From Sphingomonas sp. SRS2 (GTDB taxonomy: Bacteria; Pseudomonadota; Alphaproteobacteria; Sphingomonadales; Sphingomonadaceae), in NCBI RefSeq assembly GCF_000971055.1, contig NZ_LARW01000061.1, positions 1 through 64,000 of the forward strand: a stretch of DNA of 64,000 bases, given 5' to 3'. Made by a program: the position numbers and the translations under genes. The notes under the pieces are model-generated. The model saw only the letters and a list, made by a program, of their open reading frames with translations. It did not search any database and had not been told where the DNA came from. This document shows, piece after piece, positions 53,796-62,520 of this stretch (position 1 is its first letter; every line of letters begins with the position of its first letter).

Positions 53796-55517
53796 ATGAA
53801 AACCGGCTCATCCAAGAAAGAGACGACGCGGCTCTCGGAAGCACTGGCGCTAGGCAAGCGGTCCTTCATGTTCGCCGCGCTGTTCAGCCTGGCCAGCAAC
53901 CTCCTTTATCTGGCGCTGCCGATCTACACCAACCAGATCTACAGCCGGGTGCTGACCAGCCATAGCGGGGCGACGCTTATGGTCCTGACCGTCGGCGTCG
54001 CGATTGTCTTCATGGTGTCTAATCTGCTCGACCATTTCCGGGCGCAGGTGCTGATCCATTTCGGCGTCGCCTTCGACCGCAAGCTTGCCAGCCATACCTT
54101 CGCAGCGCTGTTTGACCTCGTCGTCCGCCGCAAGGGCGGGTCGCACGCTCAGGCGCTGCGCGATCTGGACACGGTGCGCACGATCGTGTCCGGCAACGCC
54201 GTCGGGGTGCTGCTCGACGTGCCGTGGATACCGGTCTTCCTGGGCATTTTGTTCGTGATCGATCCGTGGATCGGCCTGCTGACCTTTGTCGGGGGGCTTA
54301 TCCTGCTGCTGCTGGCCTTCCTCCAGGATCGCGCGACGCATACGGCGCTCAAGTCGCAAAGCCAGGCGTCGATCCGAAGCTATTCCTTCACCGACGCGGC
54401 GCTGCGCAACGCGGAGATCGTCCGCGCGCTCGGCATGCTGCCCAGCCTCGGCGCATCCTGGGCGCATTTCCGGCAGATCGCATTGCAGATGGGCATCGTC
54501 GCAAGCGAGCGGGGCAGCTTCTACGGTTCCGCAATCCGCTTCGTGCGCATGCTGATCCAGGTCCTCGTCATCGGGCTCGGCGCCTATCTGATCATCGTGG
54601 GCAACATCGCGCCGGGCCTGCTGTTCGCGAACATGATCCTCTCGGCGCGCGCGCTCGCGCCGATCGACAGAATCATGGGGTCGTGGAAGGCGCTGTTCGA
54701 GGGACGCGAGGCCTATCGCCGGCTCGAGGACGTCCTCGGCCAATATGAAGCGCCCGTGCCCGCAACTCAGCTGCCGACGCCGACCGGCAGGATCACCTTC
54801 GAAAATGTCAGCTTCGCGCCACAGGGCGCGCCGTCGCTCGTGCTCGTCGGCCTCAACCTGCGGATCCAGCCCGGCGAAATGGTCGGCATCATCGGCCCGT
54901 CGGGTGCGGGCAAGTCGACCATGCTGCGGCTGATGTGCGGCGTCTGGAAACCCAATAGCGGAACGGTGCGCCTCGACGGCGCCGACGTCTATAGCTGGGA
55001 CCGCGCCGATTTCGGCCGGCATGTCGCCTATCAGCCGCAGGATACTGAGCTGTTCGCGGGCACCGTGCGCAATAATATCTGCCGCTTCCTGCTCGATGCG
55101 GATGATGCCGATATCGTTAGCGCCGCGAAGGCGGCGGGCGCGCATGATCTGATCCTGCGCCTGCCCAAAGGCTATGAGACCGACCTGGGCGAATCCGGCG
55201 TGACCCTGTCCGCTGGCCAGCGCCAGCGCGTCGGCCTCGCGCGGACGTTGTACGGCGATCCGAAGGTCGTCATTCTCGACGAACCCAACGCCAATCTCGA
55301 TGCTGAAGGTGAATCGGCGCTGCTGAAGGCACTGGAAGGAATAAAGGCGCGCGGCGGAACGGTCGTCATGGTTTCGCACAAGCCCAGCATTTTCGCAGGA
55401 GCGGATAAGCTGCTGGTGTTACGCAATGGCCAGATCAACAAATATGGACCGCGCGAAGAAGTGTTGAAAGCCCTGCAAGGCGATCAGCGCCCGGCCCTCC
55501 CGGAGATCAAGTCGTGA
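53796..55517 (+). CDS. type I secretion ABC transporter (PrtD/RsaD-like permease-ATPase)
   Basis: This 573-residue fused exporter has membrane helices in residues about 25-290 (FAALFSLASNLLYLALPIYTNQIYS and others). The ATPase domain has Walker A GPSGAGKST, signature LSAGQRQRVGLARTLYG and Walker B VVILDEPNANLD. The N-terminal part lacks a C39 peptidase domain, as in PrtD, AprD and RsaD transporters that export RTX proteins without leader cleavage. It lies 90 bases after tolC and is translationally coupled to the adaptor gene. Confidence 0.95.
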   Translation: MKTGSSKKETTRLSEALALGKRSFMFAALFSLASNLLYLALPIYTNQIYSRVLTSHSGATLMVLTVGVAIVFMVSNLLDHFRAQVLIHFGVAFDRKLASHTFAALFDLVVRRKGGSHAQALRDLDTVRTIVSGNAVGVLLDVPWIPVFLGILFVIDPWIGLLTFVGGLILLLLAFLQDRATHTALKSQSQASIRSYSFTDAALRNAEIVRALGMLPSLGASWAHFRQIALQMGIVASERGSFYGSAIRFVRMLIQVLVIGLGAYLIIVGNIAPGLLFANMILSARALAPIDRIMGSWKALFEGREAYRRLEDVLGQYEAPVPATQLPTPTGRITFENVSFAPQGAPSLVLVGLNLRIQPGEMVGIIGPSGAGKSTMLRLMCGVWKPNSGTVRLDGADVYSWDRADFGRHVAYQPQDTELFAGTVRNNICRFLLDADDADIVSAAKAAGAHDLILRLPKGYETDLGESGVTLSAGQRQRVGLARTLYGDPKVVILDEPNANLDAEGESALLKALEGIKARGGTVVMVSHKPSIFAGADKLLVLRNGQINKYGPREEVLKALQGDQRPALPEIKS

Positions 55518-56917
55518 AGCTTCTGTCCGATTTCCGCCGCCTCCTGAGACGCGAGGAACCCGAGGTCGACGCCGACAGCGACGAATCCGCCGTCGCCTAT
55601 GTTTCTGGCAATCCGGCCGACGATGCCCAGCTGCGCAAATCGCTGCAGCGTCCGATCATCGCTGGATCGATCGTTGTCGGCCTGTTGGTCTTGACGATGG
55701 TGCTCTGGGCCTTCCTGTCGATCTCCGGCGCGGTACTCGCGCCCGGCACGGTCCGCGTCGAGAATAACAGCAAGGACATCCGGCGGCTGGAGGGCGGCAT
55801 CGTCCGGCAGATCCTGGTCCGCGAAGGACAGCGCGTCGCCAAGGGGCAGGTGTTGATCCGGTTCGACGACACCCAGAGCAAGGCGAGCGTCGATGTCTAT
55901 CAAAGCAATGTCGACAGCGCCCTGGCCAATATCGCCCGTTTCCAGGCCGAGGCTGCCAACGCCAGTGACATAAGCTTTCCGCCCCAGCTTCTGAGCCGCT
56001 CGGCCGAGCCGGCCGTGGCCGCGTTGATGGACACCCAACGCTCACTGTTCCAGACGCGCACGCTACTGTACCGCAGCCAGGCGCAGGTGCTGCGGTCTCA
56101 GGCATCGCAGGTGGCGACGCAATTAACGGGCCTCCGCGTGCAGGCGCAGGCGATCGACGACCAGACGGGCCTTATCCAGCAGGAACTTCGCGACGTTCGT
56201 GAGCTCAGCCGACAGGGCTATGCGCCGGAGACCCGGCGCCTCGCGCTCGAACGCAATGCGGTCAACATCCGTGGCCAGCGCGGATCGATGACCGCGGAAA
56301 TGGCGCGCGCGCGCCAGTCGATCGGAGAGATCCAGCTGCAGATTGCCCAGCTCGAAAACAAGCATCAGACCGAGGTAGCCGACGGCATCCGTGCCGCGCA
56401 GGATCAGCTGGCCGAGAACGAGCCCAAACTTCGCGCCCTGCTCGCTCAGGTAGCGCAGACCGAGATTCGCGCGCCGGTGAGTGGTTATGTGTTCAACCTC
56501 AGCCAGTTCACGGAGGGCGGCGTCGCCACCCAGGGCCAGCAGCTGATGCAGATCGTGCCCGCCAATGCGAAGCTCGTCGTCACCGCCGAGGTATCGCCCA
56601 AGGACATCGCCGACGTGAAGGTCGGCATGCCGGCGCAGGTTACCTTGACCGCGTACAGCACCCACACGACCCCGCCGGTCGAGGGGCATGTTACTCTGGT
56701 TTCCGCCGATGCCCGGATCAACGAGAAGACCGGCACGTCCTTCTTCATCGCCGAGGTGACGATCACGCCCGAGGCGCTGGCCAAGGCGGGCCCCAATGTG
56801 AAGCTGACCCCGGGCATGCAGGCCCAGGTCGCCATAGTGACCGGCTCGCGCTCGATCATGGGCTATCTGATCCAGCCGTTCACCGACGCGATGCACGATT
56901 CCATGCGCGAGAAATGA
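55514..56917 (+). CDS. HlyD-family type I secretion adaptor (PrtE/RsaE-like)
   Basis: The 467-residue adaptor has one membrane helix (about 50-75), then a lipoyl half-motif (GTVRVENNSKDIRRLEGGIVRQI) and a long coiled-coil hairpin. The second lipoyl half lies in IRAPVSGYVFNLSQFTEGG, and the beta-barrel end contains ITPEALAKAGPNVKLTPGMQ. It links the ABC transporter to TolC in the periplasm. The GTG start overlaps the transporter stop (GTGA), and its end overlaps the sulfotransferase start (ATGA). Confidence 0.95.
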   Translation: MKLLSDFRRLLRREEPEVDADSDESAVAYVSGNPADDAQLRKSLQRPIIAGSIVVGLLVLTMVLWAFLSISGAVLAPGTVRVENNSKDIRRLEGGIVRQILVREGQRVAKGQVLIRFDDTQSKASVDVYQSNVDSALANIARFQAEAANASDISFPPQLLSRSAEPAVAALMDTQRSLFQTRTLLYRSQAQVLRSQASQVATQLTGLRVQAQAIDDQTGLIQQELRDVRELSRQGYAPETRRLALERNAVNIRGQRGSMTAEMARARQSIGEIQLQIAQLENKHQTEVADGIRAAQDQLAENEPKLRALLAQVAQTEIRAPVSGYVFNLSQFTEGGVATQGQQLMQIVPANAKLVVTAEVSPKDIADVKVGMPAQVTLTAYSTHTTPPVEGHVTLVSADARINEKTGTSFFIAEVTITPEALAKAGPNVKLTPGMQAQVAIVTGSRSIMGYLIQPFTDAMHDSMREK

Positions 56918-57714
56918 GCGGCGCGCGGAAGGTCGAGTTTCTTGTAGCGGGCGTCCAGAAGGGCGGCACCTCGGCGCTGTTCGAATATCTGCGCGATTTG
57001 CCTGGGCTCCAACTCCCCGACGTCAAGGAAGCGCATTTCTTCGATGACGCGGATAGGGTCGATTGGGTTCACCCTGATTATGGGCCCTATCACGACCTTT
57101 TCGTCGATGACGGCCGGATGTGGGGCGAGGCGACGCCAATCTACATCTACTGGCCAGACGCGATCGCGCGGATTGCTGCTTACAATCCGACAATGCGTTT
57201 CATCCTGCTATTCCGAGACCCCATCCAGCGCGCCTGGTCGCACTGGAAGATGGAATATGCCAAGGGCAAGGAGACGCGCCCCTTTCAGTGGTGCATCCGC
57301 GAAGGCCGCGCGCGCATGGATCCCGACAATATCGCAGCAGCGTCGCATCACCGGGTGTTCAGCTATGTTGAGCGAGGTTTTTATGGTCGGCAGGTTTCCT
57401 CCCTGCTGAAGTATTTTCCGCGGGAGCAGTGTCTGTTCTTACGGTCGGAGGATCTGCGTGACCGGCCAAACACTGTAATTCCGGAAATCTGCTCCTTTTT
57501 GGATCAAACTTCCGCTCCGTCCGTCGCAGTCAGGATCATCCACAGTGCGCGCGAGCAGGATTATGGCACGAAGCTACAACCGGCCGACATCGCTTTGCTT
57601 GCCGACACATATGCCGATGATCTGAAGCAGTTCGGCGCCCTCACGGGAATCGCCACATCGGCCTGGTCAGCTCGTTGGAAGGCAGAAATGAACAGCATAA
57701 AGCCGGTTGATTGA
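56914..57714 (+). CDS. PAPS-dependent sulfotransferase
   Basis: The 266-residue protein has the two PAPS-binding parts of sulfotransferases: the 5'-phosphosulfate loop (LVAGVQKGGTSALFEYL) and the 3'-phosphate site (FILLFRDPIQRAWSHWKM). Length and layout fit carbohydrate sulfotransferases of the NodH/heparan type. Its ATG overlaps the adaptor stop, so it is made with the exporter. A sulfotransferase inside a type I secretion operon is unusual. It may sulfate the surface polysaccharide that holds the exported protein, or a tyrosine or sugar on a surface component. It is followed by a 360-base gap. Confidence 0.88.
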   Translation: MSGARKVEFLVAGVQKGGTSALFEYLRDLPGLQLPDVKEAHFFDDADRVDWVHPDYGPYHDLFVDDGRMWGEATPIYIYWPDAIARIAAYNPTMRFILLFRDPIQRAWSHWKMEYAKGKETRPFQWCIREGRARMDPDNIAAASHHRVFSYVERGFYGRQVSSLLKYFPREQCLFLRSEDLRDRPNTVIPEICSFLDQTSAPSVAVRIIHSAREQDYGTKLQPADIALLADTYADDLKQFGALTGIATSAWSARWKAEMNSIKPVD

Positions 57715-57933
57715 CGGTGCAATCTTCGAACGGCGGCAATTCATCGCATAAATCCGTAACTTGTGCGCACATTGCGATTTCTGGAAATGGGCCGTCACCG
57801 CATCGCAGCATCGACTTTCCTTGGATTTCGCGGTAAATTGGCGCGTCCGGGCGGCTCCTATAGTCGTTTCGGAGAGTGTAAGGCCGGAACACGATGCTGC
57901 GGCGCGCTTTTTGCCTGTTGCGCGGTTGAGAAA

Positions 57934-57945
57934 GCTTAGCTAAGC
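57934..57945. promoter_or_regulatory. perfect 12-base palindrome GCTTAGCTAAGC
   Basis: It reads the same on both strands and stands about 130 bases before the RTX start codon. It could be an operator near the RTX promoter. The evidence is the symmetry alone. Confidence 0.25.
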
Positions 57946-57998
57946 AGCGTTCTGGGCTTGCTCGTCGAACCATGCCACGGGGGATCGGTTCACGAGCG

Positions 57999-58045
57999 GC
58001 AAGTGGTGTCTCCTCCTCGTGAGGATGAGGAGGCGCGCTGCTTGC
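57999..58045 (+). promoter_or_regulatory. long 5'-UTR hairpin of the RTX message
   Basis: The outer arms GCAAG and CTTGC continue inward as 11 pairs (several G-T). After a small internal bulge, CCTCCTC pairs with GAGGAGG around an 8-base loop. The structure ends 19 bases before the ribosome site and leaves that site free. Such hairpins stabilise messages of abundant surface proteins. The inner GAGGAGG strand is itself like a ribosome site held in the stem. Confidence 0.55.
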
Positions 58046-58064
58046 CCGGGTTAAAGGTTCAACT

Positions 58065-58069
58065 GGAGG
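58065..58069 (+). promoter_or_regulatory. strong ribosome binding site of the RTX gene
   Basis: GGAGG lies 6 bases before the ATG at 58076, giving optimal spacing. Together with the hairpin it suggests high expression. Confidence 0.7.
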
Positions 58070-58075
58070 TTACTA

Positions 58076-59374
58076 ATGGCAAGTTTCATTTTTGAGAATG
58101 GCACTCAGGCTGACGCCAGCGCTTTCGAAGCTGGCAACACGCTCGTTTTCCGCGAAGCAACTCCGGCGGAGTTGACCGTTGTCTACACTCCGCAGGCTGG
58201 TCTGACTGCAGCTCTGGTCACAATCACCTATGCCGAGCAGGAACTCACCTTCGCGGCTTCCGAGCTGGCAGGTGGCACCCTCACGTTCGATGTTGGTGGC
58301 GAGCTGATCATCGGCAACGATGGCGTTGAGACTCTCGCAGCCGACGGTGCTGACGCCGATGCGGTATATGGTTTCGGTGGCATTGACACGATCAGTGTCG
58401 AAGGCGCGGGCGATCACCTCGTCTATGGTGGCGCGGCGGCCGACGTTATCACTGTGGTCGTTGACGATCCCCTCGTGGATACCGGCAATTACACCATCTC
58501 CGGCGAAGCCGGAGATGACACGCTCGTCGGTACGGCTGGCCTTGGCAGCCTGACGCTTAACGGCGGCGCTGGTAAGGACACCATCAATGGCGGCACGATC
58601 GCAGATCGCCTTTATGGCAATGCCGAAACTACGGTCGCTGGTGCTGTCGATGGCGACGACCTGATCAACGGTAACGGCGGAAACGATTACATCCAGGGCA
58701 ATGCTGGCGAGGATACCCTCAACGGCGGCGCTGGTCGTGATCGGATCTTCGGCGGCGCTGACGACGACACGATCGATGGCGGTTCCGAGAACGACACCGT
58801 CAATGGTAACAAGGGCAACGACACCATCACCGAAACCGGTGCTGGCGATGACAGCCTGCGTGGCGGCCAGGGCAACGACACGATTGACGCTGGCGACGGC
58901 GAAGATTTCGTTGGCGGCGATCTGGGCGATGACGATCTGACCGGCGGCCTCGGCACCGACTATCTGTCGGGCGGCGAAGGCGCGGACACGTTCAACATCG
59001 CCGCAGGCGATGCGACTCTGTTCTCTGTTCCTGAGGAAGACGACGTCTATGAGACGATCAGCGACTTCGGCGCTGGTGACAAGATCGTGTTCGAAGATGG
59101 CCTGGCTCCGCTCGACGAAGACTCGACCGTTATTCTTCAGGAAGATGGCGTTGCCTTCACGCTCGCCGAGGCCGCGCTTACCTATGCGGTAGAGCGCTTC
59201 GCCGATGCTGATGAAGACAATGCAGTTGTTGCGCTTCAGGTCGGTGCGGATACCTATCTGTACTATGCTTCGGACTTCGATGAGGCTTCGTCGCTCGACT
59301 CGTACGTTCGTTTGATCGGCGTCACTGCCGCAGACCTGGAATTCAACGACGACGGCGATCTCGTCCTCGGCTGA
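58076..59374 (+). CDS. RTX calcium-binding protein, type I secretion substrate (S-layer-like)
   Basis: This 432-residue acidic protein has no signal peptide. Degenerate glycine/aspartate repeats start near residue 76. Regular RTX nonapeptides (GGxGxDxLx) run from about 144 to 305, for example GGNDYIQGNAGEDTLNGG and GGQGNDTIDAGDGEDF. A C-terminal domain rich in Asp and Leu ends in DLVLG, like type I secretion signals. It contains no cysteine or tryptophan and very few lysines. The codons favour GCT and GGT more than neighbouring genes, as in highly expressed genes. It lies directly behind a complete type I secretion system and is probably its main substrate, an RsaA-like surface or matrix protein that folds on calcium. 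Confidence 0.9.
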   Translation: MASFIFENGTQADASAFEAGNTLVFREATPAELTVVYTPQAGLTAALVTITYAEQELTFAASELAGGTLTFDVGGELIIGNDGVETLAADGADADAVYGFGGIDTISVEGAGDHLVYGGAAADVITVVVDDPLVDTGNYTISGEAGDDTLVGTAGLGSLTLNGGAGKDTINGGTIADRLYGNAETTVAGAVDGDDLINGNGGNDYIQGNAGEDTLNGGAGRDRIFGGADDDTIDGGSENDTVNGNKGNDTITETGAGDDSLRGGQGNDTIDAGDGEDFVGGDLGDDDLTGGLGTDYLSGGEGADTFNIAAGDATLFSVPEEDDVYETISDFGAGDKIVFEDGLAPLDEDSTVILQEDGVAFTLAEAALTYAVERFADADEDNAVVALQVGADTYLYYASDFDEASSLDSYVRLIGVTAADLEFNDDGDLVLG

Positions 59375-59387
59375 ACCACAGCATGAA

Positions 59388-59439
59388 GGGGCCGGTTCGC
59401 CGGCTCCGAAGAGGGGCCGGCGAAAGCCGGCCCTTTTTT
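59388..59439 (+). terminator. tandem-hairpin intrinsic terminator of the RTX gene
   Basis: The first hairpin (59388-59407) pairs GGGGCCGG with CCGGCTCC around TTCG. The second (59414-59433) pairs GGGCCGGC with GCCGGCCC around GAAA and is followed by six T (59434-59439). Both loops are stable tetraloops. It follows the stop codon by 13 bases and would end the RTX message efficiently. Confidence 0.9.
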
Positions 59440-59607
59440 GTTCTTTTTTGTTAGATGTCGATGCGACGCACGAAAATTGGGCGTGCATACCTTGCGCGCA
59501 GGCGATCTTCAGAACCAAGCGAACACGCCCACACACCGTCGACGCAAGCAGCTACAGTCAATTTACGAAATCATGCCGTGCGTTGGCTCAAGAGCTATGC
59601 GCCCCGA

Positions 59608-60837
59608 TCAACCCCTTGCGGCGACCTCATCAATCAGCGCCAGCCATCCGGGCACCCCCACAGTGGCGCGATCGAAGCGGTCTAACGCGGTCTGACGCGC
59701 CTGCTTGCGCATCGGCTCGAAACGTTCGGGGAAGTGCACCGCATCGATCATCGCTTGCGACAGCGCGTGCACATCGAAGAAGTCGTTCAATATCCCGTCC
59801 TCCCCATCGGTGATCGCGTCGCGCACCGGCGGCGTATCCGATGCCAACAGCAGGCATTCGCAGGCCATCGCCTCCACCAGCGACCAGGAGAGGACGAACG
59901 GGTAGGTGTAGTAAATGTGGGCCGCACCGATCGAGAGAATATCGACCATCTGCTGATGATCGACCTGCCCCGCGAAGTGGAGCCGGCTTTGGTCCAGCCG
60001 ATCGCCAAGCTCGTCGAGCATCGCGCGCCGCCAGCTCTTGCCATCTGAGCGCGTCTCGCCATAGCCCTCGCCATCGGCGCCGATCGCGATCACATGGGCT
60101 TCGGGCACGGCGTCGAGAAATTCCGGCAGCGCCCTCATGAAGATGTGAAAACCCCGCAGGCGTTCGAAATTCCGATTGATGAAGGTGATCACCGGCGTCG
60201 AGCGATCGAGCACGGTCCCGTCACGTAATGTAACGCGGACATCCGGGCGGCGCTTGGCCTTGGAGAGATCGATCCCTTCGTGCAGCACCCGAATAATCGG
60301 CTGAAATGCCGGCGGAAAAGTCCAGGCCTGAAAGCGCGTAGGGCTGACGATCATATCGGCCATGGTATAGGCCAGCGCCTGGGTCGCATTCTTGCCATTG
60401 GTCCGCATCGCGCTGGCTAGCGCGGGAGTTTCGAACTCTTTGTCGAAATTCACATCGGCGCCGCTGTCCCGATAATAAAACTCACCGAACAATATCAGTT
60501 TCGCCTGCGGGAAGACGTTCTTGAGGTGAATGGTCTCGCCCCAGCCAGGATGACCGATGATGACATCGGGCTCGAATCCGCTTCGCTTCAGTTCGACCGC
60601 GGCCGATGCCGCAGCCTCGGCACGGATAAGATCGGCCTCCGCTCGCGTCGCGGCAGGGAAAATGCCTTTCGTGCTGCCCCGGGGATACTTCCACCGGCTG
60701 AACCGAACACCGGGCTTCGCCTTCGCGGTCGTGTTCGCTATCGCAGCGACCTGATCACCCCTCGCCATCAGAGCGTCCGCTATATGCGCGAATTGCCCGA
60801 GGGCGTTCTGATGAACGATGAGGATGCGCTTGCTCAT
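59608..60837 (-). CDS. family 4 glycosyltransferase
   Basis: The 409-residue GT-B protein begins MSKRILIVHQNALGQFAHIADALM. The N-terminal lobe has DVIIGHPGWGETIHLKNVFP, as in the Glyco_trans_4_3 group. The C-terminal lobe has TPVITFINRNFERLRGFHIFMRAL and SWSLVEAMACECLLLASDTPPV. Such proteins transfer sugars to lipid-linked or surface polymers. It overlaps the methyltransferase gene by 4 bases and ends about 170 bases from the RTX terminator, on the opposite strand. Confidence 0.9.
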   Translation of the reverse strand: MSKRILIVHQNALGQFAHIADALMARGDQVAAIANTTAKAKPGVRFSRWKYPRGSTKGIFPAATRAEADLIRAEAAASAAVELKRSGFEPDVIIGHPGWGETIHLKNVFPQAKLILFGEFYYRDSGADVNFDKEFETPALASAMRTNGKNATQALAYTMADMIVSPTRFQAWTFPPAFQPIIRVLHEGIDLSKAKRRPDVRVTLRDGTVLDRSTPVITFINRNFERLRGFHIFMRALPEFLDAVPEAHVIAIGADGEGYGETRSDGKSWRRAMLDELGDRLDQSRLHFAGQVDHQQMVDILSIGAAHIYYTYPFVLSWSLVEAMACECLLLASDTPPVRDAITDGEDGILNDFFDVHALSQAMIDAVHFPERFEPMRKQARQTALDRFDRATVGVPGWLALIDEVAARG

Positions 60838-61460
60838 CGGCTATTTTCCGGTGCGCCGGCAGGCATATCCCTTGGCGGCAGATACTCGTTCATCAGTCGG
60901 CGAGCCACATCCGAATGAACGGCGGTCTTGGTAGCTATCGCCCAAAGGTCGAGACGATGTTTCCGGACACCGATTGTTGCAAAGCGCGCCGCATTCAATC
61001 CCTTCTTAAGCGTCGAGTCGGTGAATGCGGTGCGGTGCGCCATATATTCTTCGCCGTTTTCGATCGCCTTGCCATGTCCGTAGAGAATATCGAGAGCGCT
61101 AATTGGGCCTGCTGAAGAGGTATATAGCGGCTCGTCCAACTGTCCTTTTGCGATGAACTCCGCCACATATTGAATGTTCGGGCAGGTGACGACCAGGAAG
61201 CCATCGGACTTAAGCACGCGCCAGAATTCACTCAGCACCTTACCAATCTGGTGCGCGTAGACATGCTCTATGTTGTGCGAGGAATAGACGGCATCGACGC
61301 TTTCACTGGCGACACCCGTCATATCCACTGTCGTACCGACAATATCGGGATTCACGTTGGGATTGATGTCGAACCGTACTTCGCGCCAACCCTGTTGGAA
61401 CCCGGCGGTCATCTTCTTGATGGTGGCCTTGCCGCAGCCAACGTGGAGAACTTCTTTCAC
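60834..61460 (-). CDS. class I SAM-dependent methyltransferase
   Basis: This 208-residue protein has the SAM site KEVLHVGCGKATIKKM, with DINPNVNPDIVGTTVDM as the next strand. HNIEHVYAHQIGKVLSEFWRVLKSDGFLVVTCP follows the usual post-motif pattern of Methyltransf_11 proteins. It stops short of any extra domain. Its stop overlaps the start of the glycosyltransferase, so the two probably modify the same sugar or chain. Confidence 0.87.
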   Translation of the reverse strand: MKEVLHVGCGKATIKKMTAGFQQGWREVRFDINPNVNPDIVGTTVDMTGVASESVDAVYSSHNIEHVYAHQIGKVLSEFWRVLKSDGFLVVTCPNIQYVAEFIAKGQLDEPLYTSSAGPISALDILYGHGKAIENGEEYMAHRTAFTDSTLKKGLNAARFATIGVRKHRLDLWAIATKTAVHSDVARRLMNEYLPPRDMPAGAPENSR

Positions 61461-61521
61461 TTCGCGCCCCTTTTTCGCCGGAAAACATCCATAGGCGGTG
61501 GGCGCGCGTGGGGGAAGGTTG

Positions 61522-62514
61522 CTAGTCCAACATGATGTGGAAACGCCGGTCGATCACCGCCTGATCCCCCCGCATCACCCTATAGCGCGCTGAATAACGG
61601 CCGGCCGGCCATCCCGCTGCCTGCCGCTTCTTGCCCGTGAATATGATTGTCTGCGCCTTATCTCGATCAAGGGCCGGCAGCTTGCCTTCCGCCAGCGTCG
61701 CGCCACCGGGGCCCGTGACGACGAGCCTCTGCACATCGCCGCGCTGCAGACCGATCGATTGGACGAAGGCGACGAGCGCGGGTGCGCTGCGTGATGGGCG
61801 CGGACGCTGGTTCTCGCCATATTCCTGCGCCGCCGCCATCGTCATCGGTCCGGTCGCGAAGCCGGCGTTAAGCACCTGCCCCGACTGATAGCCCCTGGTC
61901 AGCCCTGATGAGGCGGCCCAGATGTTGCGCCCGCCGTCGCATTGTCCCGGCTTCGCGCCCAGCGCGAAGGGGTCGGCGTCCCGGCCGTCCTTGCGCACAC
62001 TGATGTGGAGATGCGGATATTCGGTATTGCCCGACAGGCCGACCTTGCCGATCGGCGCCCCCGCCGCGATCCGCTGGCCGGGCTTCACCGTGATGCTGCC
62101 CTTCGCCATATGGCAATATTGGGTTTCCAGCCCGCCGGCATGTCCGATCACGACACCGTTGCCGCACTCGATCTTGTCGACCGCCGCTTTGCCGGTCTCC
62201 TTAACCGAGATATCGGCAACCCCGTCTCTCGCGCGCAGCACAGTGCCCGCCGCCGCCGCGAGCACCGCGACGCCCTGCCGCTGCTGCGCCATGCTCTGCA
62301 GCCGGATGTCGGTCCCGCGATGCTTGTCATAGGTGCGCTGACCACAATGGAAGTCCTTCGCCCCCGGCGACGGATCGATATCGACATAGTTCTGGACCGC
62401 GCAATCTACGCCAAGTTTGCAAGCGATCGGCAGAACGAGCTCGGGCATATCACCCGCTGCACCGAGCAGCAGCGGCAGCGCCGCGACGAGGAGCAGGCCG
62501 CGCTTCGTCATCAA
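61522..62514 (-). CDS. M23-family (LytM-type) metallopeptidase-like secreted protein
   Basis: The 330-residue protein has a signal peptide (MTKRGLLLVAALPLLLGAAG). The peptidase M23 domain shows zinc ligands in YDKHRGTDIRL (H-x3-D) and NTEYPHLHISV (H-x-H), with GNGVVIGHAGGLETQYCHM between. The C-terminal 130 residues have beta-strand character (QRLVVTGPGGATLAEG, RYSARYRVMRGDQAVIDRRF) and may bind the wall or a polymer. It may cut peptidoglycan during cell growth or allow surface structures to pass. It lies between glycosyltransferases, 6 bases behind the one at the window edge. Confidence 0.88.
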   Translation of the reverse strand: MMTKRGLLLVAALPLLLGAAGDMPELVLPIACKLGVDCAVQNYVDIDPSPGAKDFHCGQRTYDKHRGTDIRLQSMAQQRQGVAVLAAAAGTVLRARDGVADISVKETGKAAVDKIECGNGVVIGHAGGLETQYCHMAKGSITVKPGQRIAAGAPIGKVGLSGNTEYPHLHISVRKDGRDADPFALGAKPGQCDGGRNIWAASSGLTRGYQSGQVLNAGFATGPMTMAAAQEYGENQRPRPSRSAPALVAFVQSIGLQRGDVQRLVVTGPGGATLAEGKLPALDRDKAQTIIFTGKKRQAAGWPAGRYSARYRVMRGDQAVIDRRFHIMLD

Positions 62515-62520
62515 TCTCTC

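Larger units (their letters stand above)
57715..58075 (+). other. regulatory gap and 5' untranslated region before the RTX gene
   Basis: No gene is seen in these 361 bases. They contain a perfect 12-base palindrome GCTTAGCTAAGC (57934-57945), a long hairpin (57999-58045) and a strong ribosome site close to the RTX start. Promoter hexamers are not clear. The size suggests that the RTX gene has its own promoter, separate from the secretion operon. Confidence 0.55.

Noticed and set aside
58600-58990. Repeats in the RTX gene as a DNA repeat array or CRISPR
   Set aside because: The repeats are protein-level nonapeptides inside an open frame. The DNA copies vary and there are no spacer units.
59029-59043. 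VPEED-like string in the RTX protein as a possible PEP-CTERM signal
   Set aside because: It is in the middle of the protein and lacks the following hydrophobic helix and basic end that define a sorting signal.
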